Below, piece after piece: positions 7,849-17,432 of a stretch of DNA of 64,000 nt (the stretch's first letter is position 1; each line of letters begins with the position of its first letter). The stretch covers positions 1-64,000 of the forward strand of contig NZ_JACJHR010000014.1 in NCBI RefSeq assembly GCF_014174495.1. Direction: 5' to 3'. The notes under the pieces were generated by a model. That model did not search any database. It was not told where the DNA came from and saw only the letters and a program-made list of their open reading frames with translations. This DNA comes from Amycolatopsis echigonensis. GTDB lineage: Bacteria > Actinomycetota > Actinomycetes > Mycobacteriales > Pseudonocardiaceae. A program made the translations under genes and the position numbers.

Positions 7849-9089
7849 CCTCGCTCATCACCCGGTACCGGTCCTTCGACCGGCCTTCCCGGCTGCTCAT
7901 GCTCAACCAGCTCACCATCAACCTCGGCTTCTACATGCTGATGCCGTATCTGGCCTCGCACCTGTCGGCGGACCTCGCGCTGGCCGGCTGGGTCGTCGGG
8001 CTGGTGATGGGCGTGCGCAACTTCTCCCAGCAGGGCATGTTCCTGATCGGCGGCACGCTGGCCGACCGGCTGGGCTACAAGCCGCTCATCATCGCCGGCT
8101 GCGCGCTGCGCACCGGCGGGTTCGCCCTGCTGGGCCTGGTCGATTCGGTCCCGGCGCTGATCATCGCCTCGGCCGCCACCGGGTTCGCCGGTGCGCTGTT
8201 CAACCCGGCCGTGCGCGCCTACCTGGCGGCGGACGCGGGCGAGCGGCGGGTCGAGGCGTTCGCGCTGTTCAACGTCTTCTACCAGACCGGCATCCTGCTG
8301 GGCCCGGTCGTCGGGCTCGTCTTGACCAGCGTGGCGTTCAAGGTGACCTGCCTGACCGCGGCCGCGGTGTTCGCGGTGCTCACGGTCCTGCAGATCCGCG
8401 CGCTGCCGGCGCACTCGGCCGAGCGTCCCGCGCAGCCGCGCTCGATCCGGCAAGACTGGGCCGGGGTGTTCCGGAACCGCTCGTTCGTGCTGTTCTCGCT
8501 CGCCATGATCGGCTCGTACGTGCTGTCGTTCCAGGTGTACCTCGCGCTGCCGCTCGAGGCGCGCCGGATCGCCGGCCCCGGTTTCTCCGGCACCGCCTTG
8601 GTCGCGATCCTTTTCGGACTGTCCGGCGCCCTCGCGATCGCCGGGCAGCTCCGGATCACCGCCTGGTGCCGCGAACGGTGGAGCCCGGGCCGCTGCCTCG
8701 CCACCGGCCTGCTGCTGATGGCCGCGGCGTTCCTGCCGCCCGCGCTGACCGCCGGTGCCGCCGGCGGCCCCGCAGTCCTGACCTGGGTCCCGCTGATCCT
8801 CTCCGCGGCGCTGCTGGCTTTGGGCACGCTGGTGGTGTTCCCGTTCGAAATGGACACCATCGTCGCGCTGTCGGGCAATCGGCTCGTCGCCACCCACTAC
8901 GGGCTGTACAACACGGTGGTGGGAGTCGGGATCCTGCTCGGCAACCTCTTCACCGGGACCGTGCTGGACCTGGCCCGGGACGCCGGGGTGCCCGCCGCGC
9001 CGTGGTTGATCCTGGCCCTGCTCGGGGCAGCCTGCGCGTGGGCGATCCGGAGCCTCGGCGCGGCGAACCGGCTCGCCCCGGCGGCCTGA
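7845..9089 (+). CDS. MFS transporter coupled to the PLP enzyme
   Basis: 414 residues, about 12 helices, GTG start at 7845. Major-facilitator features include [17 protein letters not shown], the loop-2/3 motif [14 protein letters not shown] (about residues 65-78) and a central hydrophilic loop around residue 195. It resembles the MdtH-like drug/metabolite exporters. The overlap with the cysteine-synthase-like gene and the shared operon suggest that it exports, or protects against, a product of that enzyme. An alternative is a general efflux pump. No substrate-specific signature is visible. Confidence 0.85.
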   Translation: MTSLITRYRSFDRPSRLLMLNQLTINLGFYMLMPYLASHLSADLALAGWVVGLVMGVRNFSQQGMFLIGGTLADRLGYKPLIIAGCALRTGGFALLGLVDSVPALIIASAATGFAGALFNPAVRAYLAADAGERRVEAFALFNVFYQTGILLGPVVGLVLTSVAFKVTCLTAAAVFAVLTVLQIRALPAHSAERPAQPRSIRQDWAGVFRNRSFVLFSLAMIGSYVLSFQVYLALPLEARRIAGPGFSGTALVAILFGLSGALAIAGQLRITAWCRERWSPGRCLATGLLLMAAAFLPPALTAGAAGGPAVLTWVPLILSAALLALGTLVVFPFEMDTIVALSGNRLVATHYGLYNTVVGVGILLGNLFTGTVLDLARDAGVPAAPWLILALLGAACAWAIRSLGAANRLAPAA

Positions 9090-9185
9090 ACACGGGCCGC
9101 CGACTACCCCCGCTCGTACTGGGTGACATAGCACTCGGACGGGCTCGGCAGCGTCGGCGGCCCGGTGCCTGAGTACGGTGGGGGC

Positions 9186-9599
9186 ATGGCGGCGAACCGG
9201 CTCGGCGGCATCCGGCAGATCCTTCTGCTGGGTGCGCTGGCGCTGTGCATCGCCGCCATGCACCACATCAGCCTCCCCGGCGGTTCCGCGCACGCGATGG
9301 CCCCGGCCGCCGTGCCCGCCGCGATGGCGGACGCGCCCATCGCGATGGCAGACGCGGCCCCCACCGGCTCGGGCGAGGAACACCCCGGCACGCCGGGCGG
9401 CGCGCACACGATGCTGCACCTCTGTCTCGCCGTGCTGTACGCGGTCGGCGCACTGGTGCTCGCGCTGCTGGCTTTCCGCAGGCATTCCGCCGCGAAGCTC
9501 CCGGTCCCCGCCGGTCCGCGCGGCTCGCCCGTCCCCGGGCGGCCGCCGGACAGACGCGGCCGCCTGGTCCTTGCTTCTCTCTGCGTGCTGCGGACCTGA
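9186..9599 (+). CDS. DUF6153-type small membrane protein (second copy)
   Basis: 137 residues starting with ATG at 9186. The first helix is LLLGALALCIAAMHHI, followed by a Met/Ala/Pro-rich linker (AHAMAPAAVPAAMADAPIAM), a second helix MLHLCLAVLYAVGALVLALL, and a tail ending LASLCVLRT, the DUF6153-type end. It shares architecture but little sequence with the copy at 6269. It sits between the MFS gene and the DUF305 lipoprotein; this pairing is seen in other actinobacteria. Role unknown, probably linked to extracytoplasmic copper. An in-frame start at 9165 is possible. Confidence 0.65.
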   Translation: MAANRLGGIRQILLLGALALCIAAMHHISLPGGSAHAMAPAAVPAAMADAPIAMADAAPTGSGEEHPGTPGGAHTMLHLCLAVLYAVGALVLALLAFRRHSAAKLPVPAGPRGSPVPGRPPDRRGRLVLASLCVLRT

Positions 9600-9664
9600 C
9601 CGGCCGGGCCTGCCTGGTCCCCACCGGTCATTTCAGCAATCACTTTTCGAGAGAAGGATTTGTC

Positions 9665-10339
9665 GTGCGCAAAACTCTGGTGATCAGCGGCATCGCGGTG
9701 GCGTCGGCCCTCGCGCTCAGCGCCTGCAACAGCGGCGATCAGCCGTCCGGCATGCAGATGGGCTCGTCGTCCGCCCCCGCGCCCGCGTCGAACCAGCAGG
9801 CCGCGGGCCACAACAACGACGACGTCGCTTTCGCCCAGCAGATGATCCCGCACCACAAGCAGGCACTGGACATGGCGAAGATGGTGTCCTCGCGCAGCAC
9901 CAACCCGAAGGTCGTCGACCTCGCCGGCCGGATCGACAAAGCTCAGGACCCGGAGATCCAGCAGATGCAAGGCTGGCTCACCGCGTGGGGCGCCGCTTCT
10001 TCCTCCGCTTCGGCCATGCCGGGCATGAGCGACCACAACATGCCGGGGATGTCGTCGATGCCGGGGATGGGCTCGTCGTCCTCGATGCCGATGCCGGGCG
10101 GGTCGATGCCGGGCATGATGTCCGACGCGGACATGGCCAAGCTCGACACGATGAAGGGCGCCGAGTTCGACAAGATGTGGCTCGGCATGATGATCAAGCA
10201 CCACCAGGGCGCGGTCGACATGGCCAAGACGGAACTGGCCAAGGGCGGCAACGCCGACGCCAAGGCGCTCGCGCAGAAGATCATCGACGGCCAGCAGGCC
10301 GAGATCACCGAAATGCAGGGGCTGCTCTCGCAGGGCTGA
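9665..10339 (+). CDS. DUF305 lipoprotein with Met-rich linker
   Basis: 224 residues with a GTG start behind AGAGAAGG. The signal peptide ends in the lipobox ALSAC. Two DUF305 (four-helix, ferritin-like) halves carry FAQQMIPHHKQALDMAK (about residues 56-72) and WLGMMIKHHQGAVDMAK (152-168). Between them lies a Met-rich linker (about residues 118-152) with repeated MPGM units, the kind of thioether cluster that binds Cu(I) in periplasmic copper proteins. This makes an extracytoplasmic copper-binding role likely. It is the last gene of its operon and is followed by two terminators. Confidence 0.88.
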   Translation: MRKTLVISGIAVASALALSACNSGDQPSGMQMGSSSAPAPASNQQAAGHNNDDVAFAQQMIPHHKQALDMAKMVSSRSTNPKVVDLAGRIDKAQDPEIQQMQGWLTAWGAASSSASAMPGMSDHNMPGMSSMPGMGSSSSMPMPGGSMPGMMSDADMAKLDTMKGAEFDKMWLGMMIKHHQGAVDMAKTELAKGGNADAKALAQKIIDGQQAEITEMQGLLSQG

Positions 10340-10348
10340 CCCGGGCCG

Positions 10349-10375
10349 CCGGGGCCACGGCCGCCGTGGCCCCGG
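10349..10375 (+). terminator. Hairpin terminator 1 after DUF305
   Basis: A perfect 12-bp stem (arm CCGGGGCCACGG) with a three-base loop, ten bases past the DUF305 stop. Confidence 0.75.
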
Positions 10376-10410
10376 CGCACCGCTTTGCCGTTCTCCGGGT
10401 CTACTCCCGG

Positions 10411-10437
10411 GTTCGTGCGTTCCCGCACGAACGTTTT
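10411..10437 (+). terminator. Intrinsic terminator 2 with T-run
   Basis: A nine-bp perfect stem (GTTCGTGCG/CGCACGAAC), four-base loop, then GTTTT. It backs up the hairpin 35 bases upstream and insulates the next operon. Confidence 0.8.
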
Positions 10438-10475
10438 CCTTCCTGTTCACCGGATTCCGACAACTGCTTCGCTAG

Positions 10476-10492
10476 TACTAGATGCGATAGTG
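10476..10492. promoter_or_regulatory. Class I BlaI-type operator
   Basis: TACTAGATGCGATAGTG, one mismatch to TACTA-N7-TAGTA, about 90 bases before the NlpC/P60 gene that heads the operon containing BlaI 1. It predicts autoregulation of that operon. Confidence 0.65.
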
Positions 10493-10583
10493 GACAAGAT
10501 CCGCGCGTTACCTTAATGTGACCGCGGGCCGGCGGGGCGGTCCACCCCGAACGCAGGTCCCCACGACAGGAGATTCAGCACCC

Positions 10584-11642
10584 GTGACACCGCAACGGCG
10601 TCGTGCCTTCCGACATCCGATAGCCGCCACCGCCGCACTCGTCGTCCTGGGATTGGCCACCCTGCCCGCGGCGGCGCAGGCCGCGCCGCCCCCGGGCGGC
10701 AGCCAGGATCCGATGCAGCGCTACCAGGAACTCGGCGCACAAGCGGCCAAGGCCGACGAGGACCTCCTGGGCGCACAGGAGTCGCTCACCGCCCGGCAGA
10801 ACGACCGTGCCGCGGCCGACGCGGCCGTGGCCAAGGCCAACGGCGAGGTCGTCGGCGCGCAGGCGGCGATCGACCGGCTCCGTCCGCAAGCGAACCAGGT
10901 CGCGAACGCCGCGCTCGAAGGCGGCCAATTGAGCAACACAGCCCTGCTTCTCGACAGCAGCAACCGGCAGGAGTTCCTCGATCGCGCCTCCATCCTCTCC
11001 CTGCTCGCGGAGCGGAAGAACGAAACACTGACCGGCCTGCAGCGCGCGGTCGCCTCCGCGAACAACGCGAAGGCCGCCGCGGAGAAGGCGCAGAAATCGG
11101 CGCAGCTGGCCGCGAACGACGCCGCCACCGCGCTGGAAGAAGTCCAGGGACGCAAGACGGATCTCGACAAGCAGATCGGCGAGGTGCGCAAGGCGCTGGC
11201 GCAGCTGCCCTCGGCCGCCCGCACGAAGCTGGGACAGGTGCAGGACAGCGGTTCCTATCTCGGTCCTCCAGGCGCGGCGAACGACGCGCTGCAGGCGGCG
11301 CTGTCCAAACGCGGTTCCGAATACCAGTGGGGCGCCACCGGCCCGAGCCAGTTCGACTGCTCCGGGCTGACCTCGTGGGCGTACAAACAAGCCGGGATCA
11401 CCTTGCCCCGGACGAGCCGGCAGCAGTTCACCTCAGGCAAAGCCGTGCCGCTGGACCAGCTCGTCGCGGGCGATCTGCTGTTCTACGACGACGGTTCCGG
11501 CAGCGCCGGCGCGATCCATCACGTGGGCATGTACGTCGGCAACGGCAAGATGGTCGACGCGCCCACCGAGGGCCAGCTGGTCGACGTGCGGCCGATCCGC
11601 GGGGACGGGCACCTGATGGGAGCACGGCGCATCGTCGGGTGA
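10584..11642 (+). CDS. NlpC/P60 peptidoglycan endopeptidase with coiled coil
   Basis: 352 residues; GTG at 10584 chosen because AGGAGA lies ten bases upstream and a normal signal peptide (about residues 1-34, ending AQAA) follows. Residues 45-200 are a long Ala/Lys/Glu coiled coil. The NlpC/P60 domain spans about 235-352, with catalytic Cys259 in FDCSGLTSWAYK and His312 or His313 in AIHHVGMYVGNG. This is the RipA/RipC-like architecture of secreted D,L-endopeptidases that cut stem peptides during growth and division. It leads an operon with blaI and an M56 protease and has a class I operator upstream. Confidence 0.9.
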   Translation: MTPQRRRAFRHPIAATAALVVLGLATLPAAAQAAPPPGGSQDPMQRYQELGAQAAKADEDLLGAQESLTARQNDRAAADAAVAKANGEVVGAQAAIDRLRPQANQVANAALEGGQLSNTALLLDSSNRQEFLDRASILSLLAERKNETLTGLQRAVASANNAKAAAEKAQKSAQLAANDAATALEEVQGRKTDLDKQIGEVRKALAQLPSAARTKLGQVQDSGSYLGPPGAANDALQAALSKRGSEYQWGATGPSQFDCSGLTSWAYKQAGITLPRTSRQQFTSGKAVPLDQLVAGDLLFYDDGSGSAGAIHHVGMYVGNGKMVDAPTEGQLVDVRPIRGDGHLMGARRIVG

Positions 11643-11679
11643 TCCCGGCGGAGCAAGTATCCTGATCCCCGGAGGTGCC

Positions 11680-12042
11680 ATGCTGAAACTGGGCGAGCTC
11701 GAGGCGTCGGTGATGGACGTGCTCTGGAACGCGGCGGAACCCATGCGGGTCCGGGAAGTGCTCGACGAGCTCAACCAGCACCGCGATCTCGCGTACACCA
11801 CGGTGATGACGGTGCTGGACAACCTGCACCGCAAGGGCTGGGTCGAGCGCGAGATGCGGAACCGCGCGTACCACTACCAGGCGACCGCCTCCCGCGAGGA
11901 GGCGACCGCGCAGACGGTGCGCGATCTGCTGGACTCCACCGAGGACCGGGAATCGGTCCTGCTGCACTTCGTCCAGACGGCGTCCGAGGAGGAGTCGGAC
12001 ATCCTCCGCCGGGCGCTGCGCCGGAAGTCGCGGAAGCGGTGA
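11680..12042 (+). CDS. BlaI/MecI/CopY-family repressor 1
   Basis: 120 residues, ATG at 11680 behind CGGAGG. The winged-helix N-terminal part includes LGELEASVMDVLW and the recognition-helix region DLAYTTVMTVLDNLHRKGW (about residues 36-54); the C-terminal helices form the dimerisation domain (TAQTVRDLLDS). In BlaI/MecI systems the repressor is inactivated by proteolysis triggered by its M56 partner, here the next, overlapping gene. It is close to repressor 2 (20103), especially in the recognition region, so the two may share operators. Confidence 0.9.
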   Translation: MLKLGELEASVMDVLWNAAEPMRVREVLDELNQHRDLAYTTVMTVLDNLHRKGWVEREMRNRAYHYQATASREEATAQTVRDLLDSTEDRESVLLHFVQTASEEESDILRRALRRKSRKR

Positions 12043-12983
12043 TCGTCGCGGCGGCGCTCCTGCTCGGGGCCGTGTTCGTGGGCTGGTGGTCGCCACGCCC
12101 GCTGAGCAGGCTGGCCGCAGGCCGGATCTCTCCCGGCACCGCGATCGCCTGGTGGCTGCTGAGCGCCGCCGGGGTCCTGGCGGGCGCTGTCGCGGGAGTG
12201 CTGCTGCTCGTGCTGCCCGGGCACGGCCCGGCCGACGCGGTGCTGCGGGCGCTGCACGACTGCTGGGCCGCGCTCAGCCACGGCGAAGTGCCGCTGCTGG
12301 ACCCGGTCGTCGGCGCGAGCGCGGGAGCCTTCGCCCTCGCCGGAGCCGTCCGGCTGGCGGTGGCCTCGGCCGGGCGGCGCCGGAGCCGCAATCGCCAGTA
12401 CCGCCGCCACCTGGCCGCCCTGCGGTTGTGCGGCTCGGCCGGCTCCCGGTCCGTGCCGACGCTGTGGCTGCCGCACGACGAGCCGGTCGCCTACAGCCTC
12501 GGCGGGCGGCGCGCGATGATCGTCGCCAGCGAAGGGCTCGCCGCCCGGCTTTCGGTACCGGAACTCGACGCCGTCCTGGCCCACGAGCGGGCCCATGTCC
12601 GCGGCCATCATCACCTGCTTACCGCGTGCGCGGACATTCTCGGCCGCACTGTGCGGTTCGTCCCGCTGATGCGGGAACTGCCCGCCGCCGTGCGGCTGCT
12701 CGTCGAACTGTCGGCCGACCACGCCGCGGCTGCCCAGTGCGGCACCGGGCCGTTGTGCTCCGCGCTGCTTTCGATCCGCGCCGGCGGCGGGCCATGGCGA
12801 GCGCTCGCCATGGCCGGCGGCGACACCGCCATCCGGCTCGACCGGCTCCGGGAACGACCGGCCCGCACCAACCGGGCGGCCGCCCGCCTCGCCGCCGTGA
12901 CCGGCGGGCTCACCGCGTTGCTGGCCCCGGCACTGGTCGCGGGCGCACTGGTGGTGCTCACCGGCCTGGTGTCCTGCTCGTGA
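12039..12983 (+). CDS. M56 (BlaR1-like) membrane metalloprotease 1, no sensor domain
   Basis: 314 residues; GTG start overlaps the blaI stop (GTGA). Helices lie at the N-terminus (two or three), around residues 95-110 and at the C-terminus. The zinc motif is LAHERAHVRGHHHLL (HExxH), with a downstream ELSADHAAA segment supplying the third ligand, typical of family M56. It ends shortly after the last helix and lacks the extracellular penicillin-binding sensor of true BlaR1/MecR1. How it is triggered is therefore unknown; it may sense through its membrane helices or a partner. Confidence 0.88.
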   Translation: MIVAAALLLGAVFVGWWSPRPLSRLAAGRISPGTAIAWWLLSAAGVLAGAVAGVLLLVLPGHGPADAVLRALHDCWAALSHGEVPLLDPVVGASAGAFALAGAVRLAVASAGRRRSRNRQYRRHLAALRLCGSAGSRSVPTLWLPHDEPVAYSLGGRRAMIVASEGLAARLSVPELDAVLAHERAHVRGHHHLLTACADILGRTVRFVPLMRELPAAVRLLVELSADHAAAAQCGTGPLCSALLSIRAGGGPWRALAMAGGDTAIRLDRLRERPARTNRAAARLAAVTGGLTALLAPALVAGALVVLTGLVSCS

Positions 12984-13028
12984 CCAAGGCTGCTGCCGCG
13001 TCCCGGGGACGATCCGCTTCGCCGCTCC

Positions 13029-13370
13029 GCTCCTGATCGCCCATGCCAGGAACTTAAGGCTCCGAGATCTCGGCCTACTGACAGTCCACAAAGGACGCCA
13101 ACAGTGCCGGAATGCCCGCTTTGCCACCATGAGGCCAGGTTGTGGTCCCGGGTCCGGGGCCCACAGCGACGTGCGCTCGACCGGATCGAGCCAGCTGAGC
13201 CTGGGAACACGCCGGAAGCGCGTCCGCAGCACAGCCTTACTGTGCCGATCATTACTAATCCGACCACAGCCACGGCCGAATGGCTTTCGTAGCAACGGTT
13301 ACGTGCCGCGGTCGGGGTCGGCCTACTTTTGGCCGGATTAGTAAGTTCCTGGCATTGCTCCTGATCGCCC
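13029..13370. mobile_element. MITE-like element with inverted ends and 14-bp flanking repeats
   Basis: The element 13043-13356 begins ATGCCAGGAACTTA and ends with its exact complement TAAGTTCCTGGCAT (plus T). It is flanked on both sides by the identical 14-mer GCTCCTGATCGCCC (13029-13042 and 13357-13370), as expected of a target-site duplication. No transposase is encoded. Internal GTCCACAAAGGACG is shared, inverted, with the related element at 19759. Confidence 0.72.
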
Positions 13371-13511
13371 GAACGTCTCCCGCGCGACAGCGGCAGTCCT
13401 TCCCCTGCTTGGCCTCTGCCCACGTCGGTTCCTGCCGTCCCAGCGTGCCGCGATCGCCGAGCCTGAACACAGCTCACCGTGCTCGCGCTCGGCGCCACAC
13501 CGGGTCGACTG

Positions 13512-13548
13512 ATACCCTAGGGGGCATGCCCAATACCCCACCGGGTAT
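13512..13548. promoter_or_regulatory. Two CsoR boxes
   Basis: ATACCCTAGGGGGCAT (13512-13527) and ATACCCCACCGGGTAT (13533-13548), just upstream of the DUF302 gene (GTG 13571). They predict control by one of the two CsoR-family proteins nearby. Confidence 0.72.
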
Positions 13549-13570
13549 CTGCCGAACGGAAGGAGCAATC

Positions 13571-13975
13571 GTGAAACTGGGTTTGTCCCGCACCTACCGA
13601 GGCGCGGGCTTCGACGAAGTGATGGCGCGGACGCGGGCCGCGCTGGCCGCAGCGGGGTTCGGGGTGCTGACCGAGATCGACGTGCAAGCGACCCTGCGCG
13701 AGAAGCTGGATGAGCGGATGGAGCGCTACACCATCCTCGGCGCCTGCAATCCCGCGCTCGCCCACCGGGCGCTGGAGGCGACCCGGGAGATCGGATTGCT
13801 GCTGCCCTGCAACGTGGTCGTCCGCGAGAACGGCGCCGGCGAGACGGTCGTCGAGGCGATCAATCCCGCGGTCATGGCCGAAGTCGCGCCGGCGGCCGGA
13901 GTCTCCGAAGTCGCCGGGGAGGCCGCCGAACTGCTGGAATCCGCGTTGAACGCCGTGGACCGGGAGCTGGCATGA
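13571..13975 (+). CDS. DUF302 family protein
   Basis: 134 residues, GTG start behind AAGGAGC. The DUF302 core is visible: FDEVMARTRAALAAAGFGVLTEID, YTILGACNPALAHRALE and the signature LLPCNVVV (about residues 76-83), whose Cys is conserved. DUF302 proteins form small alpha/beta dimers, are often found with sulfur or metal redox genes, and their function is unproven. Two CsoR boxes precede it and it is coupled (ATGA) to the DsbA-like gene. A frameshifted second copy lies at 58769. Confidence 0.88.
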   Translation: MKLGLSRTYRGAGFDEVMARTRAALAAAGFGVLTEIDVQATLREKLDERMERYTILGACNPALAHRALEATREIGLLLPCNVVVRENGAGETVVEAINPAVMAEVAPAAGVSEVAGEAAELLESALNAVDRELA

Positions 13976-14564
13976 ACGACGTGGTGCTCTACGGGGATCC
14001 GGTCTGCCCGTTCGCCTGGCTGGCGTACCGCTGGCTCGACGGCACGCGGACGGAGTTCCCGATGCGGCCGATGAGTCTCGCGGTGCTCAACGAAGGAACC
14101 GAGGTGGCCGAGGCGCATCGCCGGCGGATCGAGGATTCGCTGCGCGCCGGCCGCGTCCTCGCGGCGATCGAGGACCGGTCCGCCGCCGCCCGGTTCCACG
14201 TCGCGCTCGGCCGCCGGATCCACGAGCAGCGGCTGCCGGTGGACAACGCGCTGCTCCGCACCGCGCTGACCGCTGTCGGCTTGCCGGAAGACCTTGCGGC
14301 CAAAGCGGATTGCGCCGATCTGGACCCGGCGGTGCGAGCCGCGCACCAGGCGAGCCAAGACGCCCTCGGCGACACCGCGGGCAGCCCGATCACCGCGATC
14401 GGCGGCCGGGCTTTCTTCGGCCCGGTGCTGACCGAACTGCCCGCCCCGGCAGAAGGGCAGGCCCTGCTCGACGCCCTGCGCACTGCCTCGGCTGTCCCCG
14501 GATTCGCCGAACTCCGCCGTCCGCGGCGCGGCGCCCCGGCCATGCCGGCGGGACAACCGGTCTG

Positions 14565-14565
<1 letters not shown>
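13972..14565 (+). CDS. DsbA-family / mycothiol-dependent nitroreductase-like protein
   Basis: 197 residues, ATG overlapping the DUF302 stop. The N-terminus VVLYGDPVCPFAWLAYRW corresponds to the thioredoxin-fold active-site region of the DsbA/FrnE group; Rv2466c, a mycothiol-dependent nitroreductase, has a comparable DP-x-CPFAW start. Only one Cys of the usual CxxC is present here (CPFA), compatible with a monothiol, mycothiol-linked mechanism. A cis-Pro region is visible at GSPITAIGGRAFFGP (about residues 141-155). In context it would act in thiol or persulfide stress under CsoR-family control. Confidence 0.75.
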
Positions 14566-15063
<498 letters not shown>

Positions 15064-15093
15064 CGCCGTCCGCTGCGGCCCCCGTCGCGAAAA

Positions 15094-15148
15094 GTCCGTG
15101 AAGGACTCCTTGAGGGAATCTGATTCCCTCAAGGAGTCCTTCACGGAC
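15094..15148. repeat. 55-bp perfect palindrome (copy 1)
   Basis: Two 27-base arms, GTCCGTGAAGGACTCCTTGA and onward, perfectly complementary around a single T. Related copies lie at 19670 and 19830. It sits between the convergent csoR-like and copA genes and could also act as a bidirectional terminator. Confidence 0.9.
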
Positions 15149-15179
15149 AACTACGGGAGCGAGTCCCGGGGCGCTGCGC

Positions 15180-17432
15180 TCAGCCGACCGCCCGGAATCC
15201 GCGCAGGCGGAGGCTGTTGCTCACCACGAACACCGAGCTGAACGCCATCGCCGCGCCCGCGATCATCGGGTTCAGCAGTCCCGCCGCGGCCAGCGGCAGC
15301 GCCGCCACGTTGTAGGCGAAGGCCCAGAACAGGTTGCCCTTGATCGTCTGCAACGTGCGCCGCGACAACCGGATCGCGTCGACCGCAGCCCGCAGGTCGC
15401 CGCGGACCAGCGTGAGGTCGGCCGCCTCGATCGCGGCGTCGGTGCCGGTGCCCATGGCCAGGCCCAGGTCGGCCTGAGCCAGTGCCGCGGCGTCGTTCAC
15501 GCCGTCTCCGACCATCGCCACGACCTTGCCCTCGCCCTGCAGCCGCCGGACGACGTCGACCTTGTCCTTCGGCAGAACCTCGGCGATGACCTCCTCGATG
15601 TCGACCTCCGCGGCCACCGAGCGGGCGACCGCCTCGTTGTCGCCGGTGAGCAGCACCGGGGTCAGGCCGAGCTCCCGCAAGCGGGCGATCGCCTCGGCCG
15701 AGGTGGGCTTGACCGTGTCCGCGACGACCAGCACCGCCCTGGCCTTCCCGTCCCATCCGACCGCGACCGCGGTCCGGCCGTGCCGCTCGGCCTCGGCCTT
15801 GGCCGAAACCAGGTCGGCGGGCAGGTGCTGGCTCCACTCCGCCAGCAGCGCCGTGCGGCCGACGAGCACCGCCGCCCCGGCCACGACGCCTTGCACGCCA
15901 AGGCCTTCCACGTTGGCGAAGTCCTCGACCGCGGGCAGCTCGCCGACCTTCTCCCGGGCGCCCCGGGCGATCGCCTTCGCGATCGGATGCTCGGAAGCGT
16001 CCTCCAGGGCGCCGGCCAGCCGCAGCACGTCGTCAGGTTCGACGCCGTCCGCGGTGTGCACCTCGACCAGCGCCATCTGCCCGCTGGTGACCGTGCCGGT
16101 CTTGTCCAGCACCACGGTGTCCACCCGCCGCGTCGACTCCAGCACCTCCGGGCCCTTGATCAGGATCCCGAGCTGCGCGCCGCGGCCGGTGCCGACCAGC
16201 AGCGCGGTCGGCGTCGCCAGGCCCAGCGCGCACGGGCAGGCGATGATCAGCACCGCCACCGCCGCGGTGAACGCCGCCGAAGCGGTGTCCCCGGCGCCGA
16301 GCCAGAAGGCCAAGGTCCCGGCGGCGAGCGCGATCACGATCGGCACGAACACCGCCGAGACCCGGTCCGCCAGCCGCTGCACCTGCGCCTTGCCGGTTTG
16401 CGCGTCCTCGACCAGCTTCGCCATCTGGGCGAGCTGGGTGTCCGAGCCGATCCGGGTGGCCCGCACGACCAGCCGTCCCCCGGCGTTCACCGTGGCCCCG
16501 ACCACCGGGTCGCCAGGACCCACCTCGACCGGGACGCTCTCGCCGGTCAGCATGCTCGCGTCGACCGCCGAGCTGCCGTCCTCGATCACGCCGTCGGTGG
16601 CGACCTTCTCCCCCGGCCGCACGACGAACAAGTCGCCGACTCGCAGCTGCTCGACCGGGATCCGCTGCTCCCGGCCGTCCCTCAGCACCGCGACGTCCTT
16701 CGCGCCGAGTTCCAGCAGCGCCCGCAGCGCGGCACCGGCGCGCCGCTTCGACTTCGCCTCGAAATAGCGGCCGGCGAGAATGAACGTCGTCACCCCGGCC
16801 GCGACCTCGAGGTAGATGTTGCCGTCGCCGGACATCCGCTGGACCGTCAGCTCGAACGCGTGCGTCATGCCCGGCACCCCGGCGGTGCCGAACAACAGCG
16901 CGTAGAGCGACCACAGGAACGCCGCGATGGTCCCCATCGAGATCAGCGTGTCCATGGTGGCCGCGCCGTGGCGCAGATTCGCCCACGCGGCACGGTGGAA
17001 CGGCAACGCGCCCCACACGATCACCGGCGCGGCCAGCACCAGCGAGATCCACTGCCAATAGGTGAACTGCAACGCCGGCACCATCGCGAGCAGGATCACC
17101 GGCACCGACAGCACCGTCGAAACGATCAGCCGCTGCCGCAACGGGCGGGTGGCGTCCTCTTCCTCGGCGCCTTCTTCGCTCGCAGCCTTCTCCGCATTGG
17201 GCACGGTCGCGCCGTAACCGGCCGCCTCGACCTGCTCGACCAGCCGCTCCGGCGCCACGTCGCCGGAGTAGACGACCTTCGCCTTCTCCGTCGCGTAATT
17301 GACGGTCGCGGTGACCCCGTCGAGTTTGTTCAGTTTCCGCTCGATCCGCATCGCGCACGACGCGCACGTCATCCCGGTGATGGCCAGCTCGACCTCGCCG
17401 GTCGCGGGCTGGTTCTCCACTTCGGCGGTCAT
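15180..17432 (-). CDS. copA: Copper-exporting P1B-type ATPase
   Basis: 750 residues. One N-terminal heavy-metal domain (GMTCASC, C23/C26), eight helices, an actuator loop with the TGES motif ([10 protein letters not shown]), CPC in the sixth helix (IIACPCALG), phosphorylation site DKTGT, ATP-binding HP (SEHPIA) and the [10 protein letters not shown] hinge. CPC plus the terminal NLFWAFAYN and [15 protein letters not shown] identify a P1B-1 Cu(I) exporter. Its start overlaps the stop of the upstream copper-associated gene (ATGA). It belongs to the minus-strand csoR-copZ-lipoprotein-copA operon and is expected to be derepressed by Cu(I)-CsoR. Confidence 0.95.
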   Translation of the reverse strand: MTAEVENQPATGEVELAITGMTCASCAMRIERKLNKLDGVTATVNYATEKAKVVYSGDVAPERLVEQVEAAGYGATVPNAEKAASEEGAEEEDATRPLRQRLIVSTVLSVPVILLAMVPALQFTYWQWISLVLAAPVIVWGALPFHRAAWANLRHGAATMDTLISMGTIAAFLWSLYALLFGTAGVPGMTHAFELTVQRMSGDGNIYLEVAAGVTTFILAGRYFEAKSKRRAGAALRALLELGAKDVAVLRDGREQRIPVEQLRVGDLFVVRPGEKVATDGVIEDGSSAVDASMLTGESVPVEVGPGDPVVGATVNAGGRLVVRATRIGSDTQLAQMAKLVEDAQTGKAQVQRLADRVSAVFVPIVIALAAGTLAFWLGAGDTASAAFTAAVAVLIIACPCALGLATPTALLVGTGRGAQLGILIKGPEVLESTRRVDTVVLDKTGTVTSGQMALVEVHTADGVEPDDVLRLAGALEDASEHPIAKAIARGAREKVGELPAVEDFANVEGLGVQGVVAGAAVLVGRTALLAEWSQHLPADLVSAKAEAERHGRTAVAVGWDGKARAVLVVADTVKPTSAEAIARLRELGLTPVLLTGDNEAVARSVAAEVDIEEVIAEVLPKDKVDVVRRLQGEGKVVAMVGDGVNDAAALAQADLGLAMGTGTDAAIEAADLTLVRGDLRAAVDAIRLSRRTLQTIKGNLFWAFAYNVAALPLAAAGLLNPMIAGAAMAFSSVFVVSNSLRLRGFRAVG

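Larger units (their letters stand above)
12984..13570. other. Intergenic region with small inverted-repeat element
   Basis: 587 bases without a gene. It contains the 314-bp inverted-repeat element (13043-13356) and two CsoR boxes (13512-13548). Confidence 0.5.

Noticed and set aside
7710..9485. A 591-codon minus-strand open frame opposite the MFS gene
   Set aside because: Composition is repetitive Arg/Glu/Gln/His with no domains, while the plus strand is a clear 12-helix transporter.
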